A stretch of 64,000 nt of DNA, taken from Thiohalocapsa marina. Lineage in GTDB: Bacteria; Pseudomonadota; Gammaproteobacteria; Chromatiales; Chromatiaceae. The notes beneath the pieces were generated by a model. It saw nothing but the letters and a program-made list of their open reading frames with translations. It was not told the origin of the DNA and searched no databases. The position numbers and the translations under genes are program-made. Shown in pieces: positions 56,683-64,000 of the stretch (the first letter of the stretch is position 1; every line of letters begins with the position of its first letter). Location: assembly GCF_008632335.1 (NCBI RefSeq), contig NZ_VWXX01000001.1, forward strand, positions 186,001-250,000. Reading direction: 5' to 3'.

Positions 56683-57924
56683 CTAGTGCCCGATGGGCAG
56701 GATCTGGCCGGCCTCACCATAGCGGGCCATGAACACATCGCCCGCATCCAGCGCCTCGTGACGCTCGGCAGTGAACGGGTGCGGGTAATGCTTGATCAGT
56801 CCGTCGTAGGGACCGAGATTTTCCAGCACATCCCGGATCGTGGCCCGATCCGTGCCGCCCGCAAGATCGATGGCCGTCGCCAGCAGATGCATCAGATCGT
56901 AGGCGTGCGCCACCCCGACCGGGGCCTTGAGGTCGACCGGACCCGCGATCCCGTAGTCGTCCCGGAGTGCGGCCAGCACCCGCTGCGCCGCCGGTTCCTG
57001 CTCGCGCCCGAAGAAGCTGAAGGTCTGAACCACGCTCAGATCCACCGCGTCCAGCGCCGGACCGCACAGCTCGACCATGGCGCCGCCGGTGATGCCCCAG
57101 TGGCTGACGATGGGCAGTCGCTCCGCAACGGGCCGCTCCGCCATCTCGCGCACCAGAATGGACCCCTCGGCCGCATTGGCCACCAGTATCACCACCTCGG
57201 CGCCGGAGTCCAGAAGCTCATCGTAGGCCTTGCGCAACGAGGTATCGCCCCAGTTGTACCAGACCTTTGCGACCACCGCCTGCCCCAGGGCGCCGGCCGC
57301 GCGCGCGATCGCCGTCTCGTTGCTGCGGCCCCAGGCCGTGTTTGGAAGAAGCACTCCGAGCCGACGCGCGCCGTGGACCTCGAGCGCATGACGCAACATG
57401 ACCGGCGCGGCCCAGGAGTCCTTCAGTGACAGCCTGAAGGTGTAGCTGGGCTGGAAACTGTGATTGATGACCGTGTCCGCGGCACCCCAGGGATCGAGCA
57501 GAGGCAGGCCGAGCTCGTGCACCACAGGCAGCAGTTCGACATAGGTCGGACTGAACTTGCCACCGAACACGGCAACCAGGTCCGGCATTGCGGCCAGCTC
57601 GCGAACGTTATCCACGGCGCGCGCGGGCAACGACCGGTTGTCCGTCGTCACCAGCTCCAGTGGCCGGCCGCCCAGCACCCCGCCGCTGGCATTGATCTCG
57701 GCAATGGCGATCTCGAGACCCTGCTGAATCGCCCGCTCGGAGGTACTGACCTTGTGGCCGAAAGCGGCATCCAGACCCACAAGAACCGGTGCCGGTGCCG
57801 GTGTCGATGCCGGTTCTGCTGCTGTTGCCGGTGCTGCTGTCGGTTCCGCCAACGCCAGCCAGGGAAAGAGACCGAACAGCAACAGCAGCAGACAGGCACG
57901 ACAGTTATTGACGTTGATGCACAT
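56683..57924 (-). CDS. Periplasmic Leu/Ile/Val-type (Peripla_BP_6) binding protein
   Basis: 413 residues with a signal peptide ending 'WLALA' (about 26) and a low-complexity Ala/Pro/Thr linker. Then comes a type I periplasmic binding fold: 'AIQQGLEIAIAEINASGGVLGGRPLELV' (about 64-90), 'LLDPWGAADTV', 'RLGVLLPNTAWGRS' and 'YDLMHLLATAIDLAGG'. No permease or ATPase genes accompany it. It is followed directly by a diguanylate cyclase, so it probably delivers an amino-acid-like signal to that sensor instead of a transporter. Confidence 0.86.
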   Translation of the reverse strand: MCINVNNCRACLLLLLFGLFPWLALAEPTAAPATAAEPASTPAPAPVLVGLDAAFGHKVSTSERAIQQGLEIAIAEINASGGVLGGRPLELVTTDNRSLPARAVDNVRELAAMPDLVAVFGGKFSPTYVELLPVVHELGLPLLDPWGAADTVINHSFQPSYTFRLSLKDSWAAPVMLRHALEVHGARRLGVLLPNTAWGRSNETAIARAAGALGQAVVAKVWYNWGDTSLRKAYDELLDSGAEVVILVANAAEGSILVREMAERPVAERLPIVSHWGITGGAMVELCGPALDAVDLSVVQTFSFFGREQEPAAQRVLAALRDDYGIAGPVDLKAPVGVAHAYDLMHLLATAIDLAGGTDRATIRDVLENLGPYDGLIKHYPHPFTAERHEALDAGDVFMARYGEAGQILPIGH

Positions 57925-58188
57925 CTTTCGTTCTCGCTTGACTCACCGGGTTGCGCCAGCTCAGGAGACGCTGATTTCCTTGGCGTCCCGCCTAAAAACC
58001 TTCTATGAGCGATGTTGAAACAGGAAGGCGCGGCCTACTCAGAGGGCTCAGATCCATACCGCGGATAGTACAGGATTGGCGAGGCACCAGGCAGCGCAGG
58101 GTGCTGCCGTTGAGCGGTGCGCGCATTCGGTCTCAACCCAGCCCACCGGCAACGGCGCGGAAGTCCACCCTGAGCGGCAGACCAACGA

Positions 58189-59376
58189 TCAGGCGGGCTG
58201 GTGGTCCAGCCGGGCCAGCGCCGCCTCCACCCAGCGGAAACCGATGCGCTCCTGCTCGAGGCGCAGGCCTTTGCGGATGCGGTTGTCGCGCAGGGTGTCG
58301 AAGAGGCTGCGCTCGGCCTCGGTGAGACGGGGCAGATCGCGCAGCACGGGCTCTGGCTCTTCGCCCCAGAGGGGCGCGTGGGCCATGAGGGTGGCGCGGT
58401 CCATGAGGAAGGAGGCCGCGGACGGGAACTGGCCGCGCAGCTGATCCAGGATGGCGAAACCGTGGGTGTCGATGTCGCCCCAATAGTGCAGCTCGCACCG
58501 CTGGAGCCAACGGGCCTGCGCGAGCGCATCCCAGCCATAGCCGGCGCCGAAGATGACCATGGCCTCGGGCAGCGGCGGAAAGGCGAGGAAGTTGATCTCG
58601 TTCTCGGTGATGAAGGCGCGCCGGATGGGAGTCTTAAGCCCGGCGAAGCACTCGGCGTCGAGGGTGATGTCCGCTGAGGTCACGCCGGGCAACAGCTGAA
58701 TCCGCGTATCGAGCAGGCGAAAGCGGATGCGGACGGGCTTGTCGCGAAAGCCATAGCGGGCCGCAAAGCGGCCGATGCCGGTCTGCTCGGCAACGATGGC
58801 CGTTGGCGGCAGACAGAGATCCAGCAGCTCGGCCAGCACCGCGCGGTGGGCCTCAATGAACTTGCTGTGCACGCCCGGGATATCCACCTGACGCAGATAG
58901 CACCCTGGGCGCGGATGGCGGACCACCCAGTCGACGACGCCGAGCAGCCGCTCCCAGTCGTCCGCCAGCTCCAGGGCCTGTAACGGCCGCTTGCCGAGCC
59001 AGCCCAGCAATTGCGGCCGTTGCGCGCGGGTCAGGGCGACCAGCGCCTCGAAGCGGCGGGTCTCGGCGCGCCGGCCGATGAGCGCGACGGCGTCATCCAG
59101 GCTGTCGACCCAGATGGCCTGCGGCAGCCGCTGCTGGCCCAGGACGCGATGCCTGAGCTCGCGCCAGTCGAGGCGTAGCTGCGGCAGCGCGGCCAGGGCC
59201 GCGACCCAGGCGCGGACGTCCTCGAAGCGCTCGCTGAGCTCGGATGCCGTCGGCGCCTTGAGACGCAGGCGCAACGGGAAGGCATGCTCAGCCGTGACCA
59301 GCGGCCGCAGCAGCTCGCCGCGCTGCCAGCGCCGGCTTAACTGGGCCTTGACGTCGGCCAGGTCGGTCCAGCTCAT
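58189..59376 (-). CDS. jetD: Wadjet protein JetD (DUF3322/DUF2220, Toprim nuclease)
   Basis: 395 residues. The N-terminal DUF3322 domain begins '[17 protein letters not shown]'. The C-terminal DUF2220 Toprim-like domain carries the acid '[12 protein letters not shown]' (about 250) and the DxD-type '[15 protein letters not shown]' (about 295). JetD is the nuclease subunit that cleaves plasmid DNA held by the SMC-like JetABC complex. The start overlaps the jetC stop (ATGA). Confidence 0.9.
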   Translation of the reverse strand: MSWTDLADVKAQLSRRWQRGELLRPLVTAEHAFPLRLRLKAPTASELSERFEDVRAWVAALAALPQLRLDWRELRHRVLGQQRLPQAIWVDSLDDAVALIGRRAETRRFEALVALTRAQRPQLLGWLGKRPLQALELADDWERLLGVVDWVVRHPRPGCYLRQVDIPGVHSKFIEAHRAVLAELLDLCLPPTAIVAEQTGIGRFAARYGFRDKPVRIRFRLLDTRIQLLPGVTSADITLDAECFAGLKTPIRRAFITENEINFLAFPPLPEAMVIFGAGYGWDALAQARWLQRCELHYWGDIDTHGFAILDQLRGQFPSAASFLMDRATLMAHAPLWGEEPEPVLRDLPRLTEAERSLFDTLRDNRIRKGLRLEQERIGFRWVEAALARLDHQPA

Positions 59377-62300
59377 GCGTCGCGCTGGGCCTTCTCGGCG
59401 CGGTATTCCTCGATGCTGAGGGTGCGCAGGCGCGAGTCGCGGCCGCCCTCGTTGTGCACGAAACCGACGCTGGAGACGAAGGGCTCGATGATGTGGATCT
59501 TCTGCAGTGGCGTGACGATGAGCAGCTGCAGATTGAGCTGCTGGAACAGGCGCAACCCATAGTGCGCCGACTCGTCCGAGCCGCGACCGAAGGCCTCGTC
59601 GATGACCACGAAGCGGAAGCTGCGCGAGCGCACCTCGCCCCATTCCAGGCCGAACTGATAGGCCAGGCTGGCCGCTAGGATGGTGTAGGCGAGCTTCTCC
59701 TTCTGGCCGCCGGACTTGCCGCCGGAGTCGGAATAGTGCTCGTGCTCGCTGCCATCGGCGCGCCAGCGCTCGCTGGCGGCGAACAGGAACCAGTTGCGCA
59801 CGTCGGTGACCTTGGTGGTCCAGCGCCGGTCGAGCTCGGCGGTGCCCTCGCGACCACGGAAGCGCTCGATGATGGCCCTGACCTGCAGGAACTTGGCCTC
59901 CGAGTACTGGCTGTCCTGCTCGCCGCTCAGTGCGCCCTCGGTGCAGGCACGCAGGTCTGCCTGGAACTGACGGATGTCGGCGTCCGGCGTCGGCTGGGAC
60001 TCCAGCACGATGAAGCGCCCGGGGTTGTAGTCGATCTGGGTCAGCGACTCGTTGATGCGGCCGATGCGCTCCTTGATGGTCTCGCGCTCGCGCGCGAGCT
60101 GGGCGTTGAAGTTGGCGATCTCGTTGATGGTGTTGACGTTGAGCAGTTCCTTGAAGCGGGTCTCGAAGCGCGGCAGGTCGTCTCGGCGCAGCTGCTCGAG
60201 CTGAGCGGCGTACTCGAAACCGGCCTCGAGACTGGCATCGAGTTCCTGGGTCTCGAGCTTGAAGTCGTCCTTGTAGCGCACCATGGCCTTGACGATGCGC
60301 GACTGCAGATCGCCGAGCTTGCGATTCTCGGAATCGATACGGGTCTGCAGCCAGCCACGCAGGTCCTGCTCGCGGCGGTCGCAGTTCTCCACCGTCAGCG
60401 TGTGCTCGCCGAGGGCCTCGGCGCGCAGCTGCTCGATGCGCTCCGCCAGTCCATCAATCGTGCCCTCGCCTGCCCCCTGCTCCCCTGCCCCCTGTTCCAG
60501 AATCTCCCGCGTCTGCGCGCGCAGGGTCTCCAGGTCCTCGCGCCGCTGCTCGACCTTGGCCCGCTTGGCGCGCACCTGCTCCAGATCGGCCTCGACGTCG
60601 GCCTGGGCCTGCTGGGCCTCGACCAGACGCCGAGTGAGCTGTTGCAACAGGTCCGAGGCCGATTCCAGGCGCTGGCGCTCGTCAATCAGGGCGGCGATCT
60701 CGGTGGCGACGCTGGCCCAGTCGAGCTCCTCGAAGTCGGTAAACTCCTGCAGCCGAGCCAGGCCCTCCAGACGAGCGGCCAGAGCGCGGCGCTCGGCCAT
60801 GAGGGCCGCGGTCTGCTCGGCCAGCGCGGCAACGCGGGCCTCGATCTGACGGCGCTGCCCCTCCAGCGCGGCGATCTTGGCCTCGTTGGTCCAGCCGAGC
60901 ACGTAGCGACTACGGTCGTCGATGCGATGACGGTCGTCCTTCTCATGCCGGCCGCTGGGGTCCTTGATCTGGCCGGCGCGCGTGATGGCGCGGGTCTCGC
61001 GCCGGAACTGCTCCTGCGTCAGGCAGCAGGCGACATTGAAGCGATGCGCAAGCTCGCGCTCGAGCCAGTCGTAGAAGGCGGAGTCCGGCTTGATGGCCAG
61101 CTTGCGCACCAGGGAGTCGGGATGCAGCTCGGGCAGGTCGCCGCGGCGACGCGGGCATACATGAAAATACACCAGCCGGCCGCGCAGCTGATTGCCGTCG
61201 ACCCAACCGGCCACGGCCGCATAGGCCTCGTCCGGCACCAGCAGCGACAGGCCGAAGCCGCGCAGCAGGCGCTCCGCGGCGCCCTCCCAGTCGCGCTCTT
61301 CGTCGCGCACCTGCAGCAGCTCGCCGGCGAAGGGCATGGCGTCCTCGTCCATGCCGAGGGCCGCGCACAGGGCGGCGCGGATCTGGATCTGACGGTCGTC
61401 GATGTTGCTGCGCCGGCGCTTCAGGCTGTCGATCTCGGCCTGCAGGGCATCCTGCTCCTGGCGGCCCTGACGCAGGCTGACGCCGAGCTCGGTCAGTGCA
61501 TTCTGCAGGTCCGCCTCGCGCGCGTGCAGCGCCTCGCGCTGGGTCTGCAGACGGCCGCGCTGGGCCAGGAAGGCCGACTCGTCCGCGGCGGGCGTCTCGT
61601 CGAGGCTGGCCACCAGGTCCGCATAGCGCTGGGCCTTGGTCTTGCGGGCCTCGCGCAGGGCCTCCTTCTGGCGGATCTCGGCGGCCAGGCGCTCCAGGCG
61701 GTCGCCGCCGTTCTCGGCCACGGCGCGCTTGAGCTCATCCACCTGCAGACGGGCGTCGTCGCGGCGTGTCTGCAGCCGCTGGATGCGCGTGTCCAGCCGC
61801 GTCCAGTCCTCGCCCAGGCGCGCGAGGCGCTCGTCGATCAGCACCAGCCTGAGCCCGGCAAAATGGCTCCGCAGGCCGTCGCGACAGGCCTTGAGCGCGT
61901 CCGTCTCTTGCGTGAGCCGGCCGTGGCGCTCCCAGTCGGCCACCAGCGGCGTGAGCATCTCGACCTGTCGCTTGGCCTTGAGCACGGCCTCATGGGCGCG
62001 GCTGAGATCCTCGAAGTGGCTGATCAGGGCCTGAATGCGCGGGCCGATGTCGAAGGGCTCGAGCATGTGGCTGCGCACGAAGTCGGTGAGGTTGCCCACC
62101 GATTTCATGGACACGGTCTGATGAAAAAGCTCCAGGGCCTGCTCGTTGTCGATGCCGAAGCGGCGGCGGAACCAGGCGCCGTATTTCGGGAAGCTGTCTT
62201 CCAGGGTGGCACCGAGCCCGCGCAGCTTCTTGCGCAGTTGGGCGATGTCCGAGCCGAACCCGGCGAAGTCGCTGGCGATGCCGAGGTCGCGCTCGGCGGC

Positions 62301-62765
62301 GACATAACAGCGCGCGGGCTGGCCCTGGGGGTCTTTCATCCAGAACACCTGCGCCAGCGAGACGGTCTGGTCGTAGCCCGCGTTGTGGAAGACGCCGAGG
62401 ATCACCGAGTAGCTGTTGTGGTCGCGCAGGCTCACGGGCCTGGCCGCACCCGTGACCTCGTTGCGCTCGGACTTGTAGTGTCCGAGCACATAGGAGCGCA
62501 AGGTGCGCTCGCGCGCATCGGCGCCGGCGGCCTTGTTGTAGGCGACGCGCTGGGCCGGCACCAGCAGCGTCGTGATGGCGTCCACCAGCGTCGACTTGCC
62601 GGAGCCGATGTCGCCCGTGAGCAGGCCGTTTCTGCCGTCGAGCTGAAGGCTCCAGACACGGCCGTCGAAGGTGCCCCAGTTGAACACCTCGAGCCGGCGC
62701 AGGCGAAAGCCCGAGAGGCGATCGTCACCGGTGAAATCGAGCTCGAGCGCCCGCGGCTCAGCCAT
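59373..62765 (-). CDS. jetC: Wadjet SMC-like ATPase JetC
   Basis: 1130 residues from the ATG at 62765; a GTG at 62780 would add five. Walker A 'GDIGSGKST' lies at residues 51-59, long coiled coils at about 250-450 and 640-900, the signature '[15 protein letters not shown]' near 1010 and Walker B '[12 protein letters not shown]' near 1050. This is the MksB/JetC type of SMC ATPase (COG4913), which extrudes loops on small circular DNA. The gene overlaps jetB by eight bases. It contains a short in-frame 15-base repeat in its coil. Confidence 0.93.
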   Translation of the reverse strand: MAEPRALELDFTGDDRLSGFRLRRLEVFNWGTFDGRVWSLQLDGRNGLLTGDIGSGKSTLVDAITTLLVPAQRVAYNKAAGADARERTLRSYVLGHYKSERNEVTGAARPVSLRDHNSYSVILGVFHNAGYDQTVSLAQVFWMKDPQGQPARCYVAAERDLGIASDFAGFGSDIAQLRKKLRGLGATLEDSFPKYGAWFRRRFGIDNEQALELFHQTVSMKSVGNLTDFVRSHMLEPFDIGPRIQALISHFEDLSRAHEAVLKAKRQVEMLTPLVADWERHGRLTQETDALKACRDGLRSHFAGLRLVLIDERLARLGEDWTRLDTRIQRLQTRRDDARLQVDELKRAVAENGGDRLERLAAEIRQKEALREARKTKAQRYADLVASLDETPAADESAFLAQRGRLQTQREALHAREADLQNALTELGVSLRQGRQEQDALQAEIDSLKRRRSNIDDRQIQIRAALCAALGMDEDAMPFAGELLQVRDEERDWEGAAERLLRGFGLSLLVPDEAYAAVAGWVDGNQLRGRLVYFHVCPRRRGDLPELHPDSLVRKLAIKPDSAFYDWLERELAHRFNVACCLTQEQFRRETRAITRAGQIKDPSGRHEKDDRHRIDDRSRYVLGWTNEAKIAALEGQRRQIEARVAALAEQTAALMAERRALAARLEGLARLQEFTDFEELDWASVATEIAALIDERQRLESASDLLQQLTRRLVEAQQAQADVEADLEQVRAKRAKVEQRREDLETLRAQTREILEQGAGEQGAGEGTIDGLAERIEQLRAEALGEHTLTVENCDRREQDLRGWLQTRIDSENRKLGDLQSRIVKAMVRYKDDFKLETQELDASLEAGFEYAAQLEQLRRDDLPRFETRFKELLNVNTINEIANFNAQLARERETIKERIGRINESLTQIDYNPGRFIVLESQPTPDADIRQFQADLRACTEGALSGEQDSQYSEAKFLQVRAIIERFRGREGTAELDRRWTTKVTDVRNWFLFAASERWRADGSEHEHYSDSGGKSGGQKEKLAYTILAASLAYQFGLEWGEVRSRSFRFVVIDEAFGRGSDESAHYGLRLFQQLNLQLLIVTPLQKIHIIEPFVSSVGFVHNEGGRDSRLRTLSIEEYRAEKAQRDA
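60469..60498 (-). repeat. Two 15-base repeats inside jetC
   Basis: Two adjacent 15-base copies with one mismatch encode [10 protein letters not shown] within the coiled coil. The sequence is C/T-rich on the plus strand and resembles short low-complexity repeats spread in some genomes. Confidence 0.8.
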
Positions 62766-63408
62766 CGCTGGTGTCCGCACCGCAGTGGCGGCGATAGGCC
62801 TCGAGTTGGGCGTCCAGCTCGGTCAGCCATTGGGCGTCCACATAGGCCTTGAGGATGCGCCGGACCTCGTAGCTCGGCGGGCTGGCGGCGGCACCGCTGG
62901 CCGGCTTGAGGCGGCGCAGGAAGCCGAGATCGACGACCTTGTTGATGTGCGTCTCGATCTGGTCCATGAGTCGGGCCTCGTTGCTGCTGTCGCGCAGGAA
63001 CACGCGCATGAGCTCGGCGATGTCGTCACGCGTGAGCACCAGGCGGGTGTCGGCACCGGCGGCGTCGAACTCCACCAGTTTCTTGCGCAACAGCGCGAGC
63101 AACAGGCTGACCGGAAACGACAGCGGCCGACGCGCGACCAGGCGCGGTCGCTTCTCGCCGGCCTCGTCATCGGGCCGGCTCTTCAGGAAGGCATAGCCCT
63201 CGGCCTCGTCGAGCATGAGCTCAAGGCCCAGTACCGACAGATAGTCACGCACCCGGCCCTGCAGGCGCAGCAGCGCGTTCCAGAGACGCTCGTCGCCCTC
63301 GCGATAGAGAACGCCCTTGAGCAGGCTGATCGCCAGCGTGGACAGGTCGTCGTCCTTCGCCTCGGCGGGGGTGTCAGGCAGCTGCCCTGGATCGTCGAAC
63401 GAAGCCAT
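62758..63408 (-). CDS. jetB: Wadjet protein JetB (DUF4194)
   Basis: 216 residues with the DUF4194 winged-helix features: '[18 protein letters not shown]' (about 26-43), '[16 protein letters not shown]' and '[16 protein letters not shown]'. JetB is the MksE/kite-type subunit of the Wadjet SMC complex. Only 38 bases separate its ATG from the stop of the RpnS-like ORF upstream. It overlaps jetC at its end. Confidence 0.9.
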   Translation of the reverse strand: MASFDDPGQLPDTPAEAKDDDLSTLAISLLKGVLYREGDERLWNALLRLQGRVRDYLSVLGLELMLDEAEGYAFLKSRPDDEAGEKRPRLVARRPLSFPVSLLLALLRKKLVEFDAAGADTRLVLTRDDIAELMRVFLRDSSNEARLMDQIETHINKVVDLGFLRRLKPASGAAASPPSYEVRRILKAYVDAQWLTELDAQLEAYRRHCGADTSDG

Positions 63409-63446
63409 GCGAGCTTGATTGGCGGGCCGTCGATGTGGCGCGCCGC

Positions 63447-63719
63447 TCAGTGGAAAATCATCTCGGGCGTCTCGGCGTTGAGGATACGCTCGGACCAGCG
63501 CTCGAGCTGCTCCGGCTCAGCGGCTTCAATGCGGGTGCGGTACTGCTCAGCCGCCTCGGCGCCGAACTTCATGCTGAGCAGGCGCTGCAGGATAGTGGCC
63601 TCGCCCCGCTGAAGGCCCTGCTGAAGGCCCTGCTGAAGGCCCTGCTGCAAGCCCTGCTGCAACCCCTGCTGCAAACCCTTCTCGACCCCCGCTTGCTCAA
63701 CCGTAGTGACATACGGCAT
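63447..63719 (-). CDS. RpnS-like short ORF inside the Wadjet operon
   Basis: 90 residues from the ATG at 63719, with GAGGAG nine bases upstream. It reads 'MPYVTTVEQAGVEKG', six L-Q-(Q/R)-G repeats and the Rpn C-terminal domain ending 'NAETPEMIFH'. It matches the predicted internal product of the rpn gene at 15498. The nuclease domain that would precede it has been deleted. It should be expressed with jetB and could act as an antitoxin to other Rpn proteins. Function is inferred. Confidence 0.55.
   Translation of the reverse strand: MPYVTTVEQAGVEKGLQQGLQQGLQQGLQQGLQQGLQRGEATILQRLLSMKFGAEAAEQYRTRIEAAEPEQLERWSERILNAETPEMIFH
63603..63674 (-). repeat. Six in-frame 12-base repeats
   Basis: Five LQQG units and one LQRG unit, each 12 bases, occupy the place of the K-Q-G repeats in the full-length rpn gene. 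Copy number and sequence differ from the other two loci. Confidence 0.9.
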
Positions 63720-63728
63720 ACGCTGTTG

Positions 63729-63734
63729 CTCCTC
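63729..63734 (-). promoter_or_regulatory. Shine-Dalgarno of the RpnS-like ORF
   Basis: GAGGAG on the minus strand, nine bases before the ATG at 63719. The same hexamer and spacing occur before the internal start of the rpn gene at 16242. Confidence 0.65.
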
Positions 63735-63864
63735 GTAGGCATAGAGTTGTTGGCGAAAGTCCACTTCCAGCCCCGCGGGCAGACAGATCATCCAGTCGAT
63801 GAGCCGAATTTGTCATGGGACGAGTGTAGCCGATGTCCCGCACGCACGCGGTGCTGGGTCGTCA

Positions 63865-63999
63865 TCATCGCACGAAGATGATCCGCGGCAGGCGCGCGGT
63901 GCGCCGAACGGGGGCGCCGTCGCCGGCCAATGCCTCCCATGTGATGACATCCTGGGCGCCCTCGTCCACCGTGGTCCGGAAGCCGTCGCTGCCGAGCTG
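63865..63999 (-). CDS. jetA: Probable C-terminal end of Wadjet JetA (DUF3375), partial
   Basis: The minus-strand frame is open from the right edge to a TGA at 63865-63867 (44 codons plus stop). It ends 'RRTARLPRIIFVR'. The gene lies directly upstream of jetB on the same strand, where jetA belongs, and the ending resembles my recollection of DUF3375 C-termini. The assignment is mainly positional, and the rest of the gene is outside the window. Confidence 0.5.
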   Translation of the reverse strand, partial: QLGSDGFRTTVDEGAQDVITWEALAGDGAPVRRTARLPRIIFVR

Positions 64000-64000
64000 C

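Larger units (their letters stand above)
63447..63816 (-). pseudogene. Internally deleted rpn gene
   Basis: The start region (GGCTACACTC, then an ATG at 63816) matches the region around the rpn ATG at 15498. After about three codons it jumps, out of frame, to 'IRLIDWMICLPAGLE', equivalent to residue about 218 of that protein. About 215 codons including the nuclease core are missing. The remaining C-terminal third is intact. Confidence 0.8.

Noticed and set aside
59736-62852. 1038-residue plus-strand ORF antisense to jetC
   Set aside because: It is a mirror of the jetC coiled coil, rich in Leu, Ala, Gly and His, with no domain. jetC has Walker motifs on the other strand.
63447-63816. Loss of jetA by insertion of the rpn fragment
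   Set aside because: The frame ending at 63865 is in the right place and orientation for the jetA end, so jetA is more likely outside the window than lost.

Overview
The window looks like chromosome from a high-GC gammaproteobacterium. The nusB-thiL-pgpA order behind ribBA and ribH, parC, rimI and wecB are typical of that class. The Rpn-type genes with short amino-acid repeats and the IS remnants remind me of purple sulfur bacteria (Chromatiales), but this genus-level guess is weak. I recognise no tRNA, rRNA or CRISPR array.

Layout. (1) 1-16.5 kb is mostly conserved chromosome: an unknown partial gene; an operon for a FAD oxidoreductase, a DUF1365 protein and a cyclopropane-fatty-acid-synthase-like enzyme; a small glycine-zipper lipoprotein; parC; a second lipoprotein; a membrane sensor with a degenerate cyclase domain; two Met-rich coiled-coil membrane proteins; then ribBA, ribH, nusB, thiL, pgpA and rimI on the minus strand. 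(2) 15.5-21.4 kb is a junction zone with an Rpn nuclease gene, a secreted subtilase with an altered active site, and two broken transposases. (3) 21.4-55 kb is an island for a surface polysaccharide. It has fused sulfotransferase/glycosyltransferase proteins, an ABC exporter with a duplicated ATPase gene, methyltransferases, glycosyltransferases of families 2 and 4, a sugar aminotransferase with a nearby acetyltransferase, GtrA and DUF2304 membrane proteins, large membrane proteins and wecB. The island also carries a vapBC-type module, a broken Rpn-like gene and two secreted S74-type proteins. Some parts are clearly AT-richer (34-36 kb and 42.5-44.3 kb), which suggests separate acquisitions. 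A piece of rimI at its right edge mirrors the intact rimI at its left. (4) 55-58 kb holds a diguanylate cyclase coupled to a periplasmic binding protein. (5) 58-64 kb holds a Wadjet-type anti-plasmid operon (jetD, jetC, jetB and probably the end of jetA).

How the parts work together. The island genes probably make, decorate (sulfate, methyl and acetyl groups) and export a polysaccharide. VapBC, the Rpn genes and Wadjet are defence or stability modules.

The most unusual signal is in the three Rpn-type loci. Each has an internal Shine-Dalgarno sequence and ATG nine bases apart, which would make a short C-terminal protein containing a four-residue repeat. Only one locus keeps the full nuclease frame. 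The second has an amber stop in the long form. The third has an internal deletion that removes the nuclease domain, and it sits inside the Wadjet operon. In both damaged copies the short form is intact, which suggests selection to keep the small (antitoxin-like) product.
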